Positions 1-8,441 of a stretch of 64,000 nt of DNA are shown here, piece after piece. The notes below the pieces were generated by a model that saw only the letters and a program-made list of their open reading frames with translations, was not told where the DNA came from and did no database searches. The position numbers and the translations under genes are program-made. The stretch lies in contig NZ_VYRZ01000002.1 in assembly GCF_008710705.1 (NCBI RefSeq), forward strand, positions 806,001 through 870,000, given 5' to 3'. How positions within the stretch are numbered: the first letter of the stretch is position 1; every line of letters begins with the position of its first letter. The DNA comes from Microbacterium radiodurans. Its GTDB lineage: Bacteria > Actinomycetota > Actinomycetes > Actinomycetales > Microbacteriaceae.

Positions 1-327
1 GGCGGCGCGTCGACGACGGCATCCGACGTCCACCGCTTCTGGCAGGCGCTCTTCGCCGGCCGCATCGTCTCGACCGAGACCGTCGCCCGGATGGTCGAAC
101 CGCGATCGCACGACGAGGACGAGGGGATGCGGTACGGCCTGGGCTTCTGGCTGAATGAGACCGGCACCGGCGTCGTCCTCGAGGGGTGCGACGTCGGAGC
201 ATCGTTCCGGTCGGTGCATCATCCCGGGACCGCGACCACCGCGACGGTCATGAGCAGCACGGCCGACGGCGCGTGGCCGGTGGCCCGGGTGCTCGCCAAC
301 GCGGTCGCCGCACTCGACCCGGCCTGA
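1..327 (+). CDS. Serine hydrolase (beta-lactamase class C-like), C-terminal part
   Basis: This is the 3' end of a gene that starts before the window. Reading frame 1 is open from base 1 to a TGA at 325-327, giving about 108 residues. The stretch beginning GGASTTASDVHRF, followed by an Ala-Leu-Phe-Ala-Gly segment and a later YGLGFWLN segment, resembles the C-terminal part of class C beta-lactamase/penicillin-binding-protein-like serine hydrolases, where a GG.-S/T.-D..RF motif precedes the last strands. The catalytic SxxK and YxN motifs would lie upstream and cannot be seen. Substrate unknown. Confidence 0.6.
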   Translation, partial: GGASTTASDVHRFWQALFAGRIVSTETVARMVEPRSHDEDEGMRYGLGFWLNETGTGVVLEGCDVGASFRSVHHPGTATTATVMSSTADGAWPVARVLANAVAALDPA

Positions 328-357
328 CCCCGGCCGGCGCCGCCCGGCGCCGGTTCT

Positions 358-429
358 CGCCGAGACAGCACCCGTGCGCCGAGACAGCGGCTGGCAACCG
401 CCGTCTCGGCGCGCATCTGCTGTCTCGCG
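358..429. repeat. Nested inverted repeat built from four GAGACAGC-type units
   Basis: Two direct copies of CGAGACAGC (361-369 and 380-388) are followed by two inverted partners (CCGTCTCGGC at 401-410 and TGCTGTCTCG at 418-427). The outer pair CGAGACAGCA/TGCTGTCTCG is perfect and the inner pair is nearly so, so the whole can fold as a long hairpin. It lies between the serine hydrolase stop and the UvrA-like start. It may be a dispersed intergenic repeat, or a terminator for the upstream gene. Confidence 0.6.
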
Positions 430-464
430 AGCCGGGGCGAGCGGACGACGCGTAGGCTTGATCG

Positions 465-3005
465 ATGCCCGAAACCAGCCGCGCGACACCCGATGGCTTC
501 GTGCGCGTCCGCGGGGCGCGCGAGAACAACCTGCGCAACGTCGACGTCGATGTGCCGCGCGACGCGATCGTCGCGTTCACCGGTGTTTCGGGCTCGGGCA
601 AGTCGTCGCTCGCCTTCGGCACGATCTTCACCGAGGCGCAGCGGCGATATCTCGAATCCGTGGCGCCCTACGCGCGTCGCCTGATTCAGCAGGGCCACAA
701 CCCGCACGTCGACTCGATCACCGGTCTGCCGCCGGCCGTCGCGCTGCAGCAGCGCCGCGGCGCACCCAGCTCGCGCTCCAGCGTCGGAACGGTCACGACG
801 CTGTCGAATTCGCTGCGGATGCTGTTCTCCCGCGCGGGCACATTCCCCCCGGGCTTCACGGAGCGGCTCGACTCCGACGCCTTCTCCCCCAACACGGCCG
901 CCGGCGCCTGCCCCGAGTGCCACGGTGTCGGTGTCGCGCACACCGTCACCGAGGAGACGCTCGTGCCCGATCCGTCCCTCAGCATCCGGGACGGCGCCAT
1001 CGCCGCGTGGCCGGGCGCGTGGCAGGCGAAGAACCTGCGCGACATCACCATCGCCCTCGGCTACGACGTGGATCGTCCGTGGCGCGAGCTGAGCGCCGCG
1101 GATCGCGAGTGGCTCCTCTTCACCGACGAGCAGCCGGTCATGGAGATCACGCCGCAGCGCGACCGCGTTGCGAAGCCCTACAAGGGCATGTTCTGGAGCG
1201 CGAAGAAGTACGTGTTCCACACGCTGTCGGATTCGAAGAGCGCCACGATGCGCGAGCGGGTGCTGCAGTTCGTCCGCACGGGTGTCTGCCCGCTGTGTGG
1301 TGGCTCGGGGCTGCGCCGCGAGGCGCTCGCCGTCACCTTCGCCGGCCGCACCATCGCGGAGCTGAACGCCCTGCCCATGAGCGAACTGGCCAAGGTCCTC
1401 CGTCCGACGGCGTCGTTGACGGATGCTGCGCCCGCACTCCCCACGTCGGCCTCCGGCGAGCGGACCGACGTCGCCGTGGCCATCGCCGCCGACCTCCTGG
1501 CCCGCATCGAGGTTCTCACCGACCTGGGGCTCGGGTACCTCGGACTCGGTCGGGTCACGACGACCCTGTCACCGGGCGAGATGCAGCGTCTGCGTCTGGC
1601 GAGGCAGCTGCGATCGGGCCTGTTCGGCGTCGTCTACGTGCTCGACGAGCCCTCCGCCGGACTCCACCCCGCGGATGCGGAGCCGCTGCTCGACGTGCTG
1701 CAGCGGTTGACCGCCTCGGGCAACTCCGTCTTCGTCGTCGAGCACAACATGGACGTCGTGCGCGGCGCCGACTGGATCGTCGACGTCGGACCGGGAGCGG
1801 GAGAGGGTGGCGGCGAGGTCCTCTACAGCGGCGCGGTCGACGGCCTCGCCGCTGTCGCGGCATCCGTGACACGGCCGTTCCTCTTCACCGACGGCGACCG
1901 GGACGCCGCCGAGACGCGGACTGTGCGCGCCCCGAGCGGTTGGCTGAGCCTCGAAGGCGTGTCACTGCACAACCTCGACGACGTCGACGCGGCGTTCCCG
2001 CTCGGAGCCTTCGTGGCCGTCACGGGCGTATCGGGCTCGGGCAAGTCGTCGCTCGTGGGCGGGGCGGTCCGCGACGTCGTCGCCGCGCACCTTCGCGCGG
2101 GCGACGCGGCCGACGAGTCCGACGACGAGACGACGGATGCCGCGGGGCCGGGCGACGCGATGCCTCCCGATTCGCGAGCCGCCGTCGCCACCGTGCGGAA
2201 GGTGGCGGGTCTCGAGCAGATCGACCGGCTCGTCCGCGTCGACCAGAAGCCGATCGGTCGCACGCCGCGCTCGAACCTCGCGACCTACACGGGTCTGTTC
2301 GACGCGGTGCGCGCGGTGTTCGCCGGTACGGATCTCGCCCGAGAGCGCGGCTACACGGCCGGTCGGTTCTCGTTCAACGTCGCCGGCGGTCGCTGCGAGA
2401 CCTGCCTCGGTGAAGGGTACGTCTCCGTGGAGCTGCTCTTCCTGCCCGGCAGCTACGGAAGATGCCCGACCTGCCACGGTGCGCGATACAACGACGAGAC
2501 GCTCGAGGTGGAGTACCGCGGGAAGAGCATCGCGGACGTCCTCGCCCTCACCGTCGAGGAGGCCGCCGACTTCCTCGAACCGGTGCCGACGGCATCCCGG
2601 AGTCTCCGCACCCTGCGCGAAGTCGGGCTCGGCTACCTGCGTCTCGGCCAGCCGGCAACCGAGCTGTCGGGCGGTGAAGCCCAGCGCATCAAGCTCGCCA
2701 CCGAGCTGCAGCGCGCCCGTCGCGGCCACACGCTCTACCTGCTCGACGAGCCGACCACCGGACTCCACCCCGCCGATGTGCGGCTGCTGCTCACGCAGCT
2801 GCACGCCCTCGTCGATGCGGGCAACACCGTGATCGTCGTCGAGCACGACATGGACGTCGTCGCCTCCGCGGACTGGGTCATCGACCTCGGACCTTCCGGC
2901 GGCGACGCCGGCGGGCGCATCGTGGCATCGGGAACACCGGATGCCGTCGCCCACGCGGCCGGCAGCCGCACCGCGCCGTACCTCGCACGCCTCCTGGCGC
3001 GTTGA
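465..3005 (+). CDS. UvrA-like excinuclease ATPase (class II / UvrA2 type)
   Basis: The product is 846 aa, with two ABC ATPase halves typical of UvrA. Visible are Walker A GVSGSGKSSLAF near residue 40, zinc-finger half CPECHGVG near 147, CPLCGGSG near 275, signature LSPGEMQRLRLA followed by VLDEPSAGLHPAD, a second Walker A near 519, a zinc module with CETC and CPTC near 645-670, and LSGGEAQRIKLA followed by LLDEPTTGLHPAD. Canonical UvrA is about 950 aa. The shorter length fits the class that lacks the UvrB-binding insertion and is linked to DNA-intercalating drug tolerance or accessory damage recognition in other bacteria (family knowledge). ATG start 465 follows the intergenic repeat. The main uvrA would be elsewhere. 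Confidence 0.88.
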   Translation: MPETSRATPDGFVRVRGARENNLRNVDVDVPRDAIVAFTGVSGSGKSSLAFGTIFTEAQRRYLESVAPYARRLIQQGHNPHVDSITGLPPAVALQQRRGAPSSRSSVGTVTTLSNSLRMLFSRAGTFPPGFTERLDSDAFSPNTAAGACPECHGVGVAHTVTEETLVPDPSLSIRDGAIAAWPGAWQAKNLRDITIALGYDVDRPWRELSAADREWLLFTDEQPVMEITPQRDRVAKPYKGMFWSAKKYVFHTLSDSKSATMRERVLQFVRTGVCPLCGGSGLRREALAVTFAGRTIAELNALPMSELAKVLRPTASLTDAAPALPTSASGERTDVAVAIAADLLARIEVLTDLGLGYLGLGRVTTTLSPGEMQRLRLARQLRSGLFGVVYVLDEPSAGLHPADAEPLLDVLQRLTASGNSVFVVEHNMDVVRGADWIVDVGPGAGEGGGEVLYSGAVDGLAAVAASVTRPFLFTDGDRDAAETRTVRAPSGWLSLEGVSLHNLDDVDAAFPLGAFVAVTGVSGSGKSSLVGGAVRDVVAAHLRAGDAADESDDETTDAAGPGDAMPPDSRAAVATVRKVAGLEQIDRLVRVDQKPIGRTPRSNLATYTGLFDAVRAVFAGTDLARERGYTAGRFSFNVAGGRCETCLGEGYVSVELLFLPGSYGRCPTCHGARYNDETLEVEYRGKSIADVLALTVEEAADFLEPVPTASRSLRTLREVGLGYLRLGQPATELSGGEAQRIKLATELQRARRGHTLYLLDEPTTGLHPADVRLLLTQLHALVDAGNTVIVVEHDMDVVASADWVIDLGPSGGDAGGRIVASGTPDAVAHAAGSRTAPYLARLLAR

Positions 3006-3092
3006 GCGCGCCGCGGACTTCCGCAGCGGACGGAGGCACCGATCGGCGAATGCGAAGAGGGCCCGCCTCTCGGCGGACCCTCTTCATACCGG

Positions 3093-3134
3093 TCGGGATG
3101 ACAGGATTCGAACCTGCGACCCCTTGACCCCCAG
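3093..3134 (-). pseudogene. 3' half of disrupted host tRNA-Pro(GGG)
   Basis: On the minus strand this segment reads from the anticodon loop (CTGGGGG) through the variable region, the T arm with GGTTCGAATCC, the acceptor strand CATCCCG and discriminator A. It stops matching tRNA exactly after the loop core CCCCCAG (plus strand 3128-3134). Its anticodon-stem strand (plus-strand TTGA) is complementary to the TCAA of the 5' half at 22234-22272, and not to the intact tRNA at 22115-22188, which has TCAG. So this is the left remnant of the original chromosomal tRNA. Confidence 0.9.
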
Positions 3135-3208
3135 GTAGACGGTTCCACCAGATTCCTTGATTTTCCGGGCATCTCCGCGCCTCAGGAAGCCCGATTTCAC
3201 GTCATGGA

Positions 3209-3224
3209 TTGCATGATTTGCATG
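3209..3224. repeat. TTGCATG direct repeat, period 9 bp
   Basis: TTGCATG occurs at 3209-3215 and again at 3218-3224, about 75 bp inside the left boundary. Short direct repeats at this distance from an attachment core are typical of arm-type sites for tyrosine recombinases. The role is inferred. Confidence 0.4.
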
Positions 3225-3276
3225 CGTCAGGCCCCGGCCAGGTCCCGGCTCTTGGTAGCCGACCGCTGATCCGTCG

Positions 3277-3295
3277 GGGGTTTACGTGGGGTTTA
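3277..3295. repeat. GGGGTTTA direct repeat, period 11 bp
   Basis: GGGGTTTA occurs at 3277-3284 and 3288-3295, about one helical turn apart, 145-165 bp inside the left boundary. This is a candidate integrase or excisionase binding site; the role is inferred from position only. Confidence 0.35.
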
Positions 3296-3465
3296 TGGAG
3301 GGGTCTCGATCGGGCTCCGTTCCGATCAGGTACGCCCCGGGAACCCTACTCCCGACAAGACATCACAGGCACGGAGCGTTCTCCCAACGGCGGTGTTCAC
3401 TTCGATGAGCTCTTCGTAAAAGAGTTGTTGTTCGGAGCACGTCCACCCGCTCCGAACTGGTGCCC

Positions 3466-3933
3466 TCATTTGGCAGTCAGATCGGCGACAAGTCTGTCGA
3501 AGCTCTCCCGCGTGGCGACGTTCCGTTCCCCGGCGACAGCAACATGGAGAACTCCCTCGCGCACTTTGCTCTGGTCGAGCGCGTCCCAGACTCGCTCGAC
3601 CAGAGCACCCCATCCGGCTTCGATGTAGACGTCGGGCGCTCGTAGCAGTTCGAGGAGGGCGATCTCTTTCGGGGTGAGCGTTGCCCGTTCTCTGTTCCGC
3701 CTCGAGTGCTGTGTCAGGCCCACGATCGGGTCCGTCGGCCAGAGAGTTGCGACATGAAATGACGCCGGGATCTGAGTCGTCACGCCCCACTCGCGTGCAG
3801 CGGAGTAGCCCGCCGGTCCGCTGCCGGTCTCACCGAGCACTTCCCAAGCAACATCGTCCACGCGGGGACGCGTCATGCCGTACCGGGTCTTCACTCCCCG
3901 GTAGTACAGGCCCCTGCGAATCTGGACCGGCAT
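3466..3933 (-). CDS. AbiEi/DUF6088-like antitoxin-type protein, N-terminally truncated
   Basis: The product is 155 aa. The opening IRRGLYYRGVKTRYGMTRP, the GSGPAGYSAA segment and TPKEIALLELLRAP match my recollection of DUF6088 / AbiEi-like antitoxin-fold proteins found in actinobacteria. In that family the RRGLYYRG strand normally follows a winged-helix domain of about 60 residues. Here an in-frame TGA directly precedes the ATG and no Shine-Dalgarno sequence is visible, so the winged helix is missing. It begins 13 bp after the stop of the nuclease-ATPase gene. No AbiEii-type nucleotidyltransferase toxin is present. It may be a decayed remnant rather than a working gene. Confidence 0.55.
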   Translation of the reverse strand: MPVQIRRGLYYRGVKTRYGMTRPRVDDVAWEVLGETGSGPAGYSAAREWGVTTQIPASFHVATLWPTDPIVGLTQHSRRNRERATLTPKEIALLELLRAPDVYIEAGWGALVERVWDALDQSKVREGVLHVAVAGERNVATRESFDRLVADLTAK

Positions 3934-3946
3934 TCAGGAGTGACAA

Positions 3947-6223
3947 TCAATGCCCTACGTGGACATCGTCGAACTGGTCTCGCCGGGTCGGGGCCGTCGC
4001 GGGATGCTTGGTTGGGGCAAAGGAGTCGCTGGTCTTGGGCTCAAAGCTCTCTTCAGCTTGAGCGACTTTATCTTCGATATCACTGAGTGCTTCGTTTAGG
4101 CGCCTGGTGTCCCGCATGTCCTCCTCAAAGACCTCGAGGTATGCGGTGACCGTCTCGCGTGCGTGTTCGTATCGTTCAGCTGGACCTACATCGTCGAGAT
4201 ACCCGTGAGCAGATTCGTCGATCAAGTAATCGATCCGAGGTAGTGCTTCGTTGGCGAACCTGTCGAGAAGCGCTTGTCGTTCGGCCGGTGTGAAGAGGTC
4301 CACGATGTCGGAGTCAAGCCATGTGGCTTCAAAGTCTTCAACTGCTTGACGCTCAAGGAGCTCTACCGCACGTTCGCGCAAACCCTGCGGAAGTACCTGT
4401 GCGGTGTGCAGTCGCGCCAGCAGTGTAGGCCGCCAGGAAGCGCTCCTGTAGGACTCAAACTTGAGGAGTCCGGGTAGCGTCTCTGCGTTGTTCGAAGCCC
4501 ACAGGCTCAAAAAATCATCAGAAGCTCTGTGGTTCAGGAACGATGCAAGCGGGCTGTACCATCTGTCGTTTGCTAATGCGGGGGCGAGCGGTGTCCTTGC
4601 GACAACGTCTGGGTAGAGGTGCGCTGGGATTGTGATCAGTGTGCCTGCTTCGGTCCCTCCGCAGTCCACCTGTTTGACAAGTTCATCGTCAGTGAGTCCG
4701 CTCAGAACGATGTGCACCACATTCGGGTCATCTGCGATCGAAGCTGCGAAGCCTTCCCGGACCGTCGGGTGCCGGAAGCGCCACTTCGCACCACCGTGTG
4801 CATCAGTTGGCAACATCAAGAAGGTCTCGTTGAGATGTCCGAGAGCCCGCATGACCTCCGGTGTTGTAGCTCCCAGTTGAGTGACCGTCTCCGCCTGCTG
4901 GTCGGATAGTTTGACTGGAGAAGGTAACCCGCCGCCCGAGAGGTAGACGCAGGCCAATGCCGCTCGAGCGGCCGGTTCGAGCTGATTGAGCACATCGGTC
5001 AAGAAGTCGAGCGGGTGCTGAACGTAGTCAAGCAGCTGTCCGCCGTACTGGATCCGGCTTGTGAATGCCTTGCGCCCCAGGCGTCTAGCAATCTCTGGCT
5101 GAAATGCTCGCGAAGCAGCGACGCTCTGCAAGTAAGGCCGCCAGTTCTTTAGGACGCTCTCGGGCTGGTCCCCGGCTCGGAGATGGTTGTAGAGGATCTG
5201 GCGGCGTTCCTCTTCCGAAAGCTGTTCGACATCGACCACTACAGCTTGCTCACGAAGTAGCGGGTAGGCGTAGTCCTTCAGGTGACGGCGCGCTTCACGG
5301 TAGATGTAGTCACGGCTGGTCAGGATGACTTTTGCTCCGCTACTGATCGCTGTCATCACTTGGTCGAGACGCCGCGACCATTGATCAGTCAGCTGCTGAT
5401 CGTGTTGGATCGCCCCGAAGGCATCGTCGACCCAGAAGAGCTGGTCGGGCTCGTGTGGGTTCCAAGACTCGATGAGTTCCGCGGCTGAGTCGACTCTGCG
5501 CACACCGCAGCCCCACTCGTCCAGCGCGGCAGCCGACAGTGTGGCGGCGATGGTGGATTTCCCTGCTGCGGGCGCTCCGAGCAGGATCGTGAACCCCTGA
5601 TTGGCCAGTGCATCCGCTGCTTGTCGATAGGCGGCTGTGGGAACAAATGTCGAGAGATCTTGTCCGAGGTTGGCCAGTAGCACTTCGGCCTGCGCAAGTC
5701 GTCGCTCGTCAAGGATCTGACTGAGGTCGCCGAGCCCGTAGACCCGAGGGACATATCTGCGCAATGCTGGTCGAATGGCGATCTGCTGGCAGATCCAGTT
5801 TCCGTCGAGGACTATCGCCTGATCGATTCCTCGATCAGCAAGTTCAGAGCGAAGCCAGGCTTCGGTGTCGCCCGACACTCGAAGATTGGTCATCAAGATG
5901 TAGGCATCGCAATGGCCTTCAGCGTGCAGCTTTTCAGCCTTCACCAACTCATCTTTAAGGCCGCTGGGAGGCAGCGTACCGACGCCAGAGGCGCTGAACT
6001 TGCACTGTGCCACCACTGCTGCCGCATCGGCCAAGCTGCTCGGGAGGCTCGCGGTCGAGTCAAGGTTCCCTGCCAGCCAGCCACCGTAGAACGCGCCGTC
6101 GCGGCCGCCGTCGTTGCTATCGGCGAAGGTATGGAAGGTTTGCCCCAGCGCGTGTTGCAGGATGACCGCGCTGAGATCTTGGAACGCACGCCATCCGAGC
6201 TTGTGTAGGTCGTAGCTGATCAT
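3947..6223 (-). CDS. PD-(D/E)XK endonuclease fused to a STAND-type P-loop ATPase
   Basis: The product is 758 aa. The N-terminus has the restriction-endonuclease-like pattern DGGRDGAFYGGW (residues 38-49) and VAQCKF (71-76), giving D...QxK for metal-dependent cleavage. A linker leads to a P-loop GAPAAGKST (216-224), Walker B LFWVDDAF (262-269) and a sensor-like ILTSRDY. This matches the nuclease plus nSTAND3-type ATPase layout seen in defence proteins, where the long helical C-terminus senses an invader and the nuclease acts on it (family knowledge; target unknown). It starts 19 bp after the YobI C-terminal frame, so the two are probably co-transcribed and may form one system. Confidence 0.72.
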   Translation of the reverse strand: MISYDLHKLGWRAFQDLSAVILQHALGQTFHTFADSNDGGRDGAFYGGWLAGNLDSTASLPSSLADAAAVVAQCKFSASGVGTLPPSGLKDELVKAEKLHAEGHCDAYILMTNLRVSGDTEAWLRSELADRGIDQAIVLDGNWICQQIAIRPALRRYVPRVYGLGDLSQILDERRLAQAEVLLANLGQDLSTFVPTAAYRQAADALANQGFTILLGAPAAGKSTIAATLSAAALDEWGCGVRRVDSAAELIESWNPHEPDQLFWVDDAFGAIQHDQQLTDQWSRRLDQVMTAISSGAKVILTSRDYIYREARRHLKDYAYPLLREQAVVVDVEQLSEEERRQILYNHLRAGDQPESVLKNWRPYLQSVAASRAFQPEIARRLGRKAFTSRIQYGGQLLDYVQHPLDFLTDVLNQLEPAARAALACVYLSGGGLPSPVKLSDQQAETVTQLGATTPEVMRALGHLNETFLMLPTDAHGGAKWRFRHPTVREGFAASIADDPNVVHIVLSGLTDDELVKQVDCGGTEAGTLITIPAHLYPDVVARTPLAPALANDRWYSPLASFLNHRASDDFLSLWASNNAETLPGLLKFESYRSASWRPTLLARLHTAQVLPQGLRERAVELLERQAVEDFEATWLDSDIVDLFTPAERQALLDRFANEALPRIDYLIDESAHGYLDDVGPAERYEHARETVTAYLEVFEEDMRDTRRLNEALSDIEDKVAQAEESFEPKTSDSFAPTKHPATAPTRRDQFDDVHVGH

Positions 6224-6242
6224 GTTGGAAATTCGGAACCTG

Positions 6243-8441
6243 CTACTTGACGCGCCTGATACGGAGCATGCCGTCGGCTTTGGTTGAGAGACGTCGTACG
6301 ATGCCGAGTTTCTCCAGAGTGGACAAGAAGCTGTGGTGTTCAGCAGTAGGAGTGAACTTCGGGGATACGAAAGCCATATCGACGATTGCTGCGTACTTGC
6401 CGCCCAAGATCCTGAGCGTCGCAGCCGGGTCAGCGGCGAATGCGTCCTGAGCCTCGGTCGTGTTCAGCAGTGCAATCAGGCTTGCTCGCGAAGCACCTGC
6501 CACTGCGAGCGCGTGAATTTCATTGAGACCGAGGCTGATGCTTCGCTCATTGAAGAAGGTCGCGATTGCATTGGCATTCTGCTTTGCCTGCGTTGAGGTC
6601 AGCAGGCTGCTGAGATAGTCACCGACATAGGCCCGCACGTTGACATCAATCGCTTCGCTCTTCAAGAAGGCGGTGACGTCGTTGGGGCTGACGAGCTCGC
6701 CAATCTCGGAAGCGTTAGGGGCGGGTCGTTTCACAAGCAGAGCTTCTCTGACGCTCCAGTCAATTGCGGTGTCGGCTGTAGCTCGAAGCTCGTCCAGTTC
6801 TCCCCACTCCTCATTGATCAGGCGTACCGCAACCGGTGGTGTGGCTTTCAGCCAGGTATCTGCGGGGATCTCAAAGTACTCCTGTAATTGATCGACGAGG
6901 TCGCTCAATACGTCGTCTGTCAGGAGATCCGGGAAAGTCGCAGTGGCGAGGAGCACGGACGATACGAATGCGGAGAGGTCCGTGTCATCGCTGATTTTTA
7001 GCCGGGGCACATCGTGGAGTGCGGTGGCGATACCTTCGGTCACCGCACCGCTGGCGCTGAACCGCGACAGCAAATTGGAGGTTGAGACTTCCGCGCGATG
7101 CTCGAGCAGTAGCACTTCCTGCACAATCTCTGCGTTCTGCATGATGTCCAGCACACGTATGGACGGCAGAGCATTCTGCGCTACGGCCCGGAGTTGCAGT
7201 TCCTCGCCTTCGCCAAGCTCCTCCAGGAGGTCCTCCAAAATCTCTGCCAGCTCCATAGGCGTCTCGGCACTCGGCGTCTCGTCGCCCGTCTCCTGAGCCT
7301 CGAGCAGCTCGAGGTACTCCCCGATGCGTGGCAACGTGGAGTTGTAAGCAGTCGGCGAAGTCTTCAGCTTCTCCAAGCTGACCCATGTGGACTCTTCGCG
7401 CCCAACGATGACACTCAGATTCGCGACGGTCATCGCGAACAGTCCCTGTTCGACGAAGAGATCGCGTACTGAGACGGAAAGTGGCTCGAGGTCGTCGATC
7501 GCGGTCTTCAACATAACCAGACGCGACGCAGCAGTAGTGCTCTCTGGAGTGTCTCGACGAAGGGAGCCAAACCGGTGATGGTTTTGCTGCGCGTAGAGTC
7601 GCACCCCCTCGTCTCCTGCTACAGAGCGCGAGAACTGCTCGCTTTGAGATCCCGCCAGGGCTGCCTCGAAGAGACTGGCCTTGCGGTCGTCCGAGAGGGA
7701 TTGGTCGTTGATGATCGAGCGAATCACTTCGCTTGTGAGGCTTGCGAGATAGGCGATCGCGTCCCCAAGCGCAGCATTGTTCGTTTGGTTCCCGTATCTG
7801 CTGAAGAAGTCGCGGATGAAGGCTTCGTCGTCGTTAGTCCAGCCCCGAAGCTGCGCGATCACGCGGCGCGACTCTTGCGGAGCGTGGACGAGGAGGTAGT
7901 TGAGGACATGGATGTTGACCATGCCCGAGCGTTCGAGAACGAGAGGCGTGCGATCTTCGAGGACTTCACCGATTGCACCTTCGGATACGGGCGCAAGTGG
8001 AGTGCGTCCGGGGTGCTCGATGGAGTTCTGGATGAAGTTCTGCGCTTCGATTCCTAGGAACTGTACATCGACGTGGGCGCTGAGCAGTGCGAAGTTCTGG
8101 GTCAGATGACCGGATGCGATGAGGTCAGAGGTGAGTCCCTCGCCGACCTCAGCGATGACGATCTGAGAAAACGACAACGCTTCACCCGGCTCGCGACCTT
8201 TGGGCCACGCGTTGGAGTCGGCGCTGAGTACGAATTGCGGGAGCTCCCACAACCGGTGCCAGGTTGCCGACTCCAGCGATTCACGGTCTGCTTCTAAACG
8301 CCTACGTTCGTCAGCAGCGAGCGGGACTGCCGTCGACTCCGCGAAAGACAACGACACCGAGAAGGCCGCCTCAATGGCTTTACGATCCAGCGCCTTCCCT
8401 GGTTGTACGGGACTGATCCTCCTGCCGCGACCCTCCTCCAT
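6243..8441 (-). CDS. YobI-family P-loop NTPase, C-terminal part (separate frame)
   Basis: The product is 732 aa, mostly helical, with no motif of its own. It overlaps the preceding frame by about 148 bp in the -1 register. The upstream frame carries the NTPase domain and stops looking conserved just where this one begins (after LWRRVAAGG). Joined near 8400-8440 the two would give about 1290 aa, close to the usual length of single-chain YobI proteins. I therefore read it as the second half of one gene split by a frameshift. The alternative is a real overlapping gene starting at ATG 8441, but the GGAG before it is only 2 nt away. It is followed 19 bp later by the nuclease-ATPase gene. Confidence 0.65.
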   Translation of the reverse strand: MEEGRGRRISPVQPGKALDRKAIEAAFSVSLSFAESTAVPLAADERRRLEADRESLESATWHRLWELPQFVLSADSNAWPKGREPGEALSFSQIVIAEVGEGLTSDLIASGHLTQNFALLSAHVDVQFLGIEAQNFIQNSIEHPGRTPLAPVSEGAIGEVLEDRTPLVLERSGMVNIHVLNYLLVHAPQESRRVIAQLRGWTNDDEAFIRDFFSRYGNQTNNAALGDAIAYLASLTSEVIRSIINDQSLSDDRKASLFEAALAGSQSEQFSRSVAGDEGVRLYAQQNHHRFGSLRRDTPESTTAASRLVMLKTAIDDLEPLSVSVRDLFVEQGLFAMTVANLSVIVGREESTWVSLEKLKTSPTAYNSTLPRIGEYLELLEAQETGDETPSAETPMELAEILEDLLEELGEGEELQLRAVAQNALPSIRVLDIMQNAEIVQEVLLLEHRAEVSTSNLLSRFSASGAVTEGIATALHDVPRLKISDDTDLSAFVSSVLLATATFPDLLTDDVLSDLVDQLQEYFEIPADTWLKATPPVAVRLINEEWGELDELRATADTAIDWSVREALLVKRPAPNASEIGELVSPNDVTAFLKSEAIDVNVRAYVGDYLSSLLTSTQAKQNANAIATFFNERSISLGLNEIHALAVAGASRASLIALLNTTEAQDAFAADPAATLRILGGKYAAIVDMAFVSPKFTPTAEHHSFLSTLEKLGIVRRLSTKADGMLRIRRVK

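Larger units (their letters stand above)
3135..3465. other. Left end of the element, no gene
   Basis: About 330 bp between the tRNA fragment and the first cargo gene. I see no convincing coding sequence; a plus-strand open frame from 3209 crosses into the antisense of the next gene and has no family features. The stretch holds two sets of short direct repeats (3209-3224 and 3277-3295) placed where integrase arm-binding sites are usually found. Confidence 0.5.

Noticed and set aside
374..2413. 679-aa plus-strand open frame
   Set aside because: Out-of-frame shadow of the UvrA-like gene; Arg/Ala-rich low-complexity translation with no family motif.
3209..3628. 139-aa plus-strand frame at the left end of the element
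   Set aside because: Overlaps the AbiEi-like gene in antisense and shows no motif or ribosome site.
3466..3933. Complete AbiE toxin-antitoxin pair
   Set aside because: No nucleotidyltransferase toxin adjacent and the antitoxin-like frame lacks its winged helix.
8380..8441. Programmed -1 frameshift joining the two YobI frames
   Set aside because: No X-XXY-YYZ slippery heptamer in the zero frame was found; a simple indel or sequence error explains it better.
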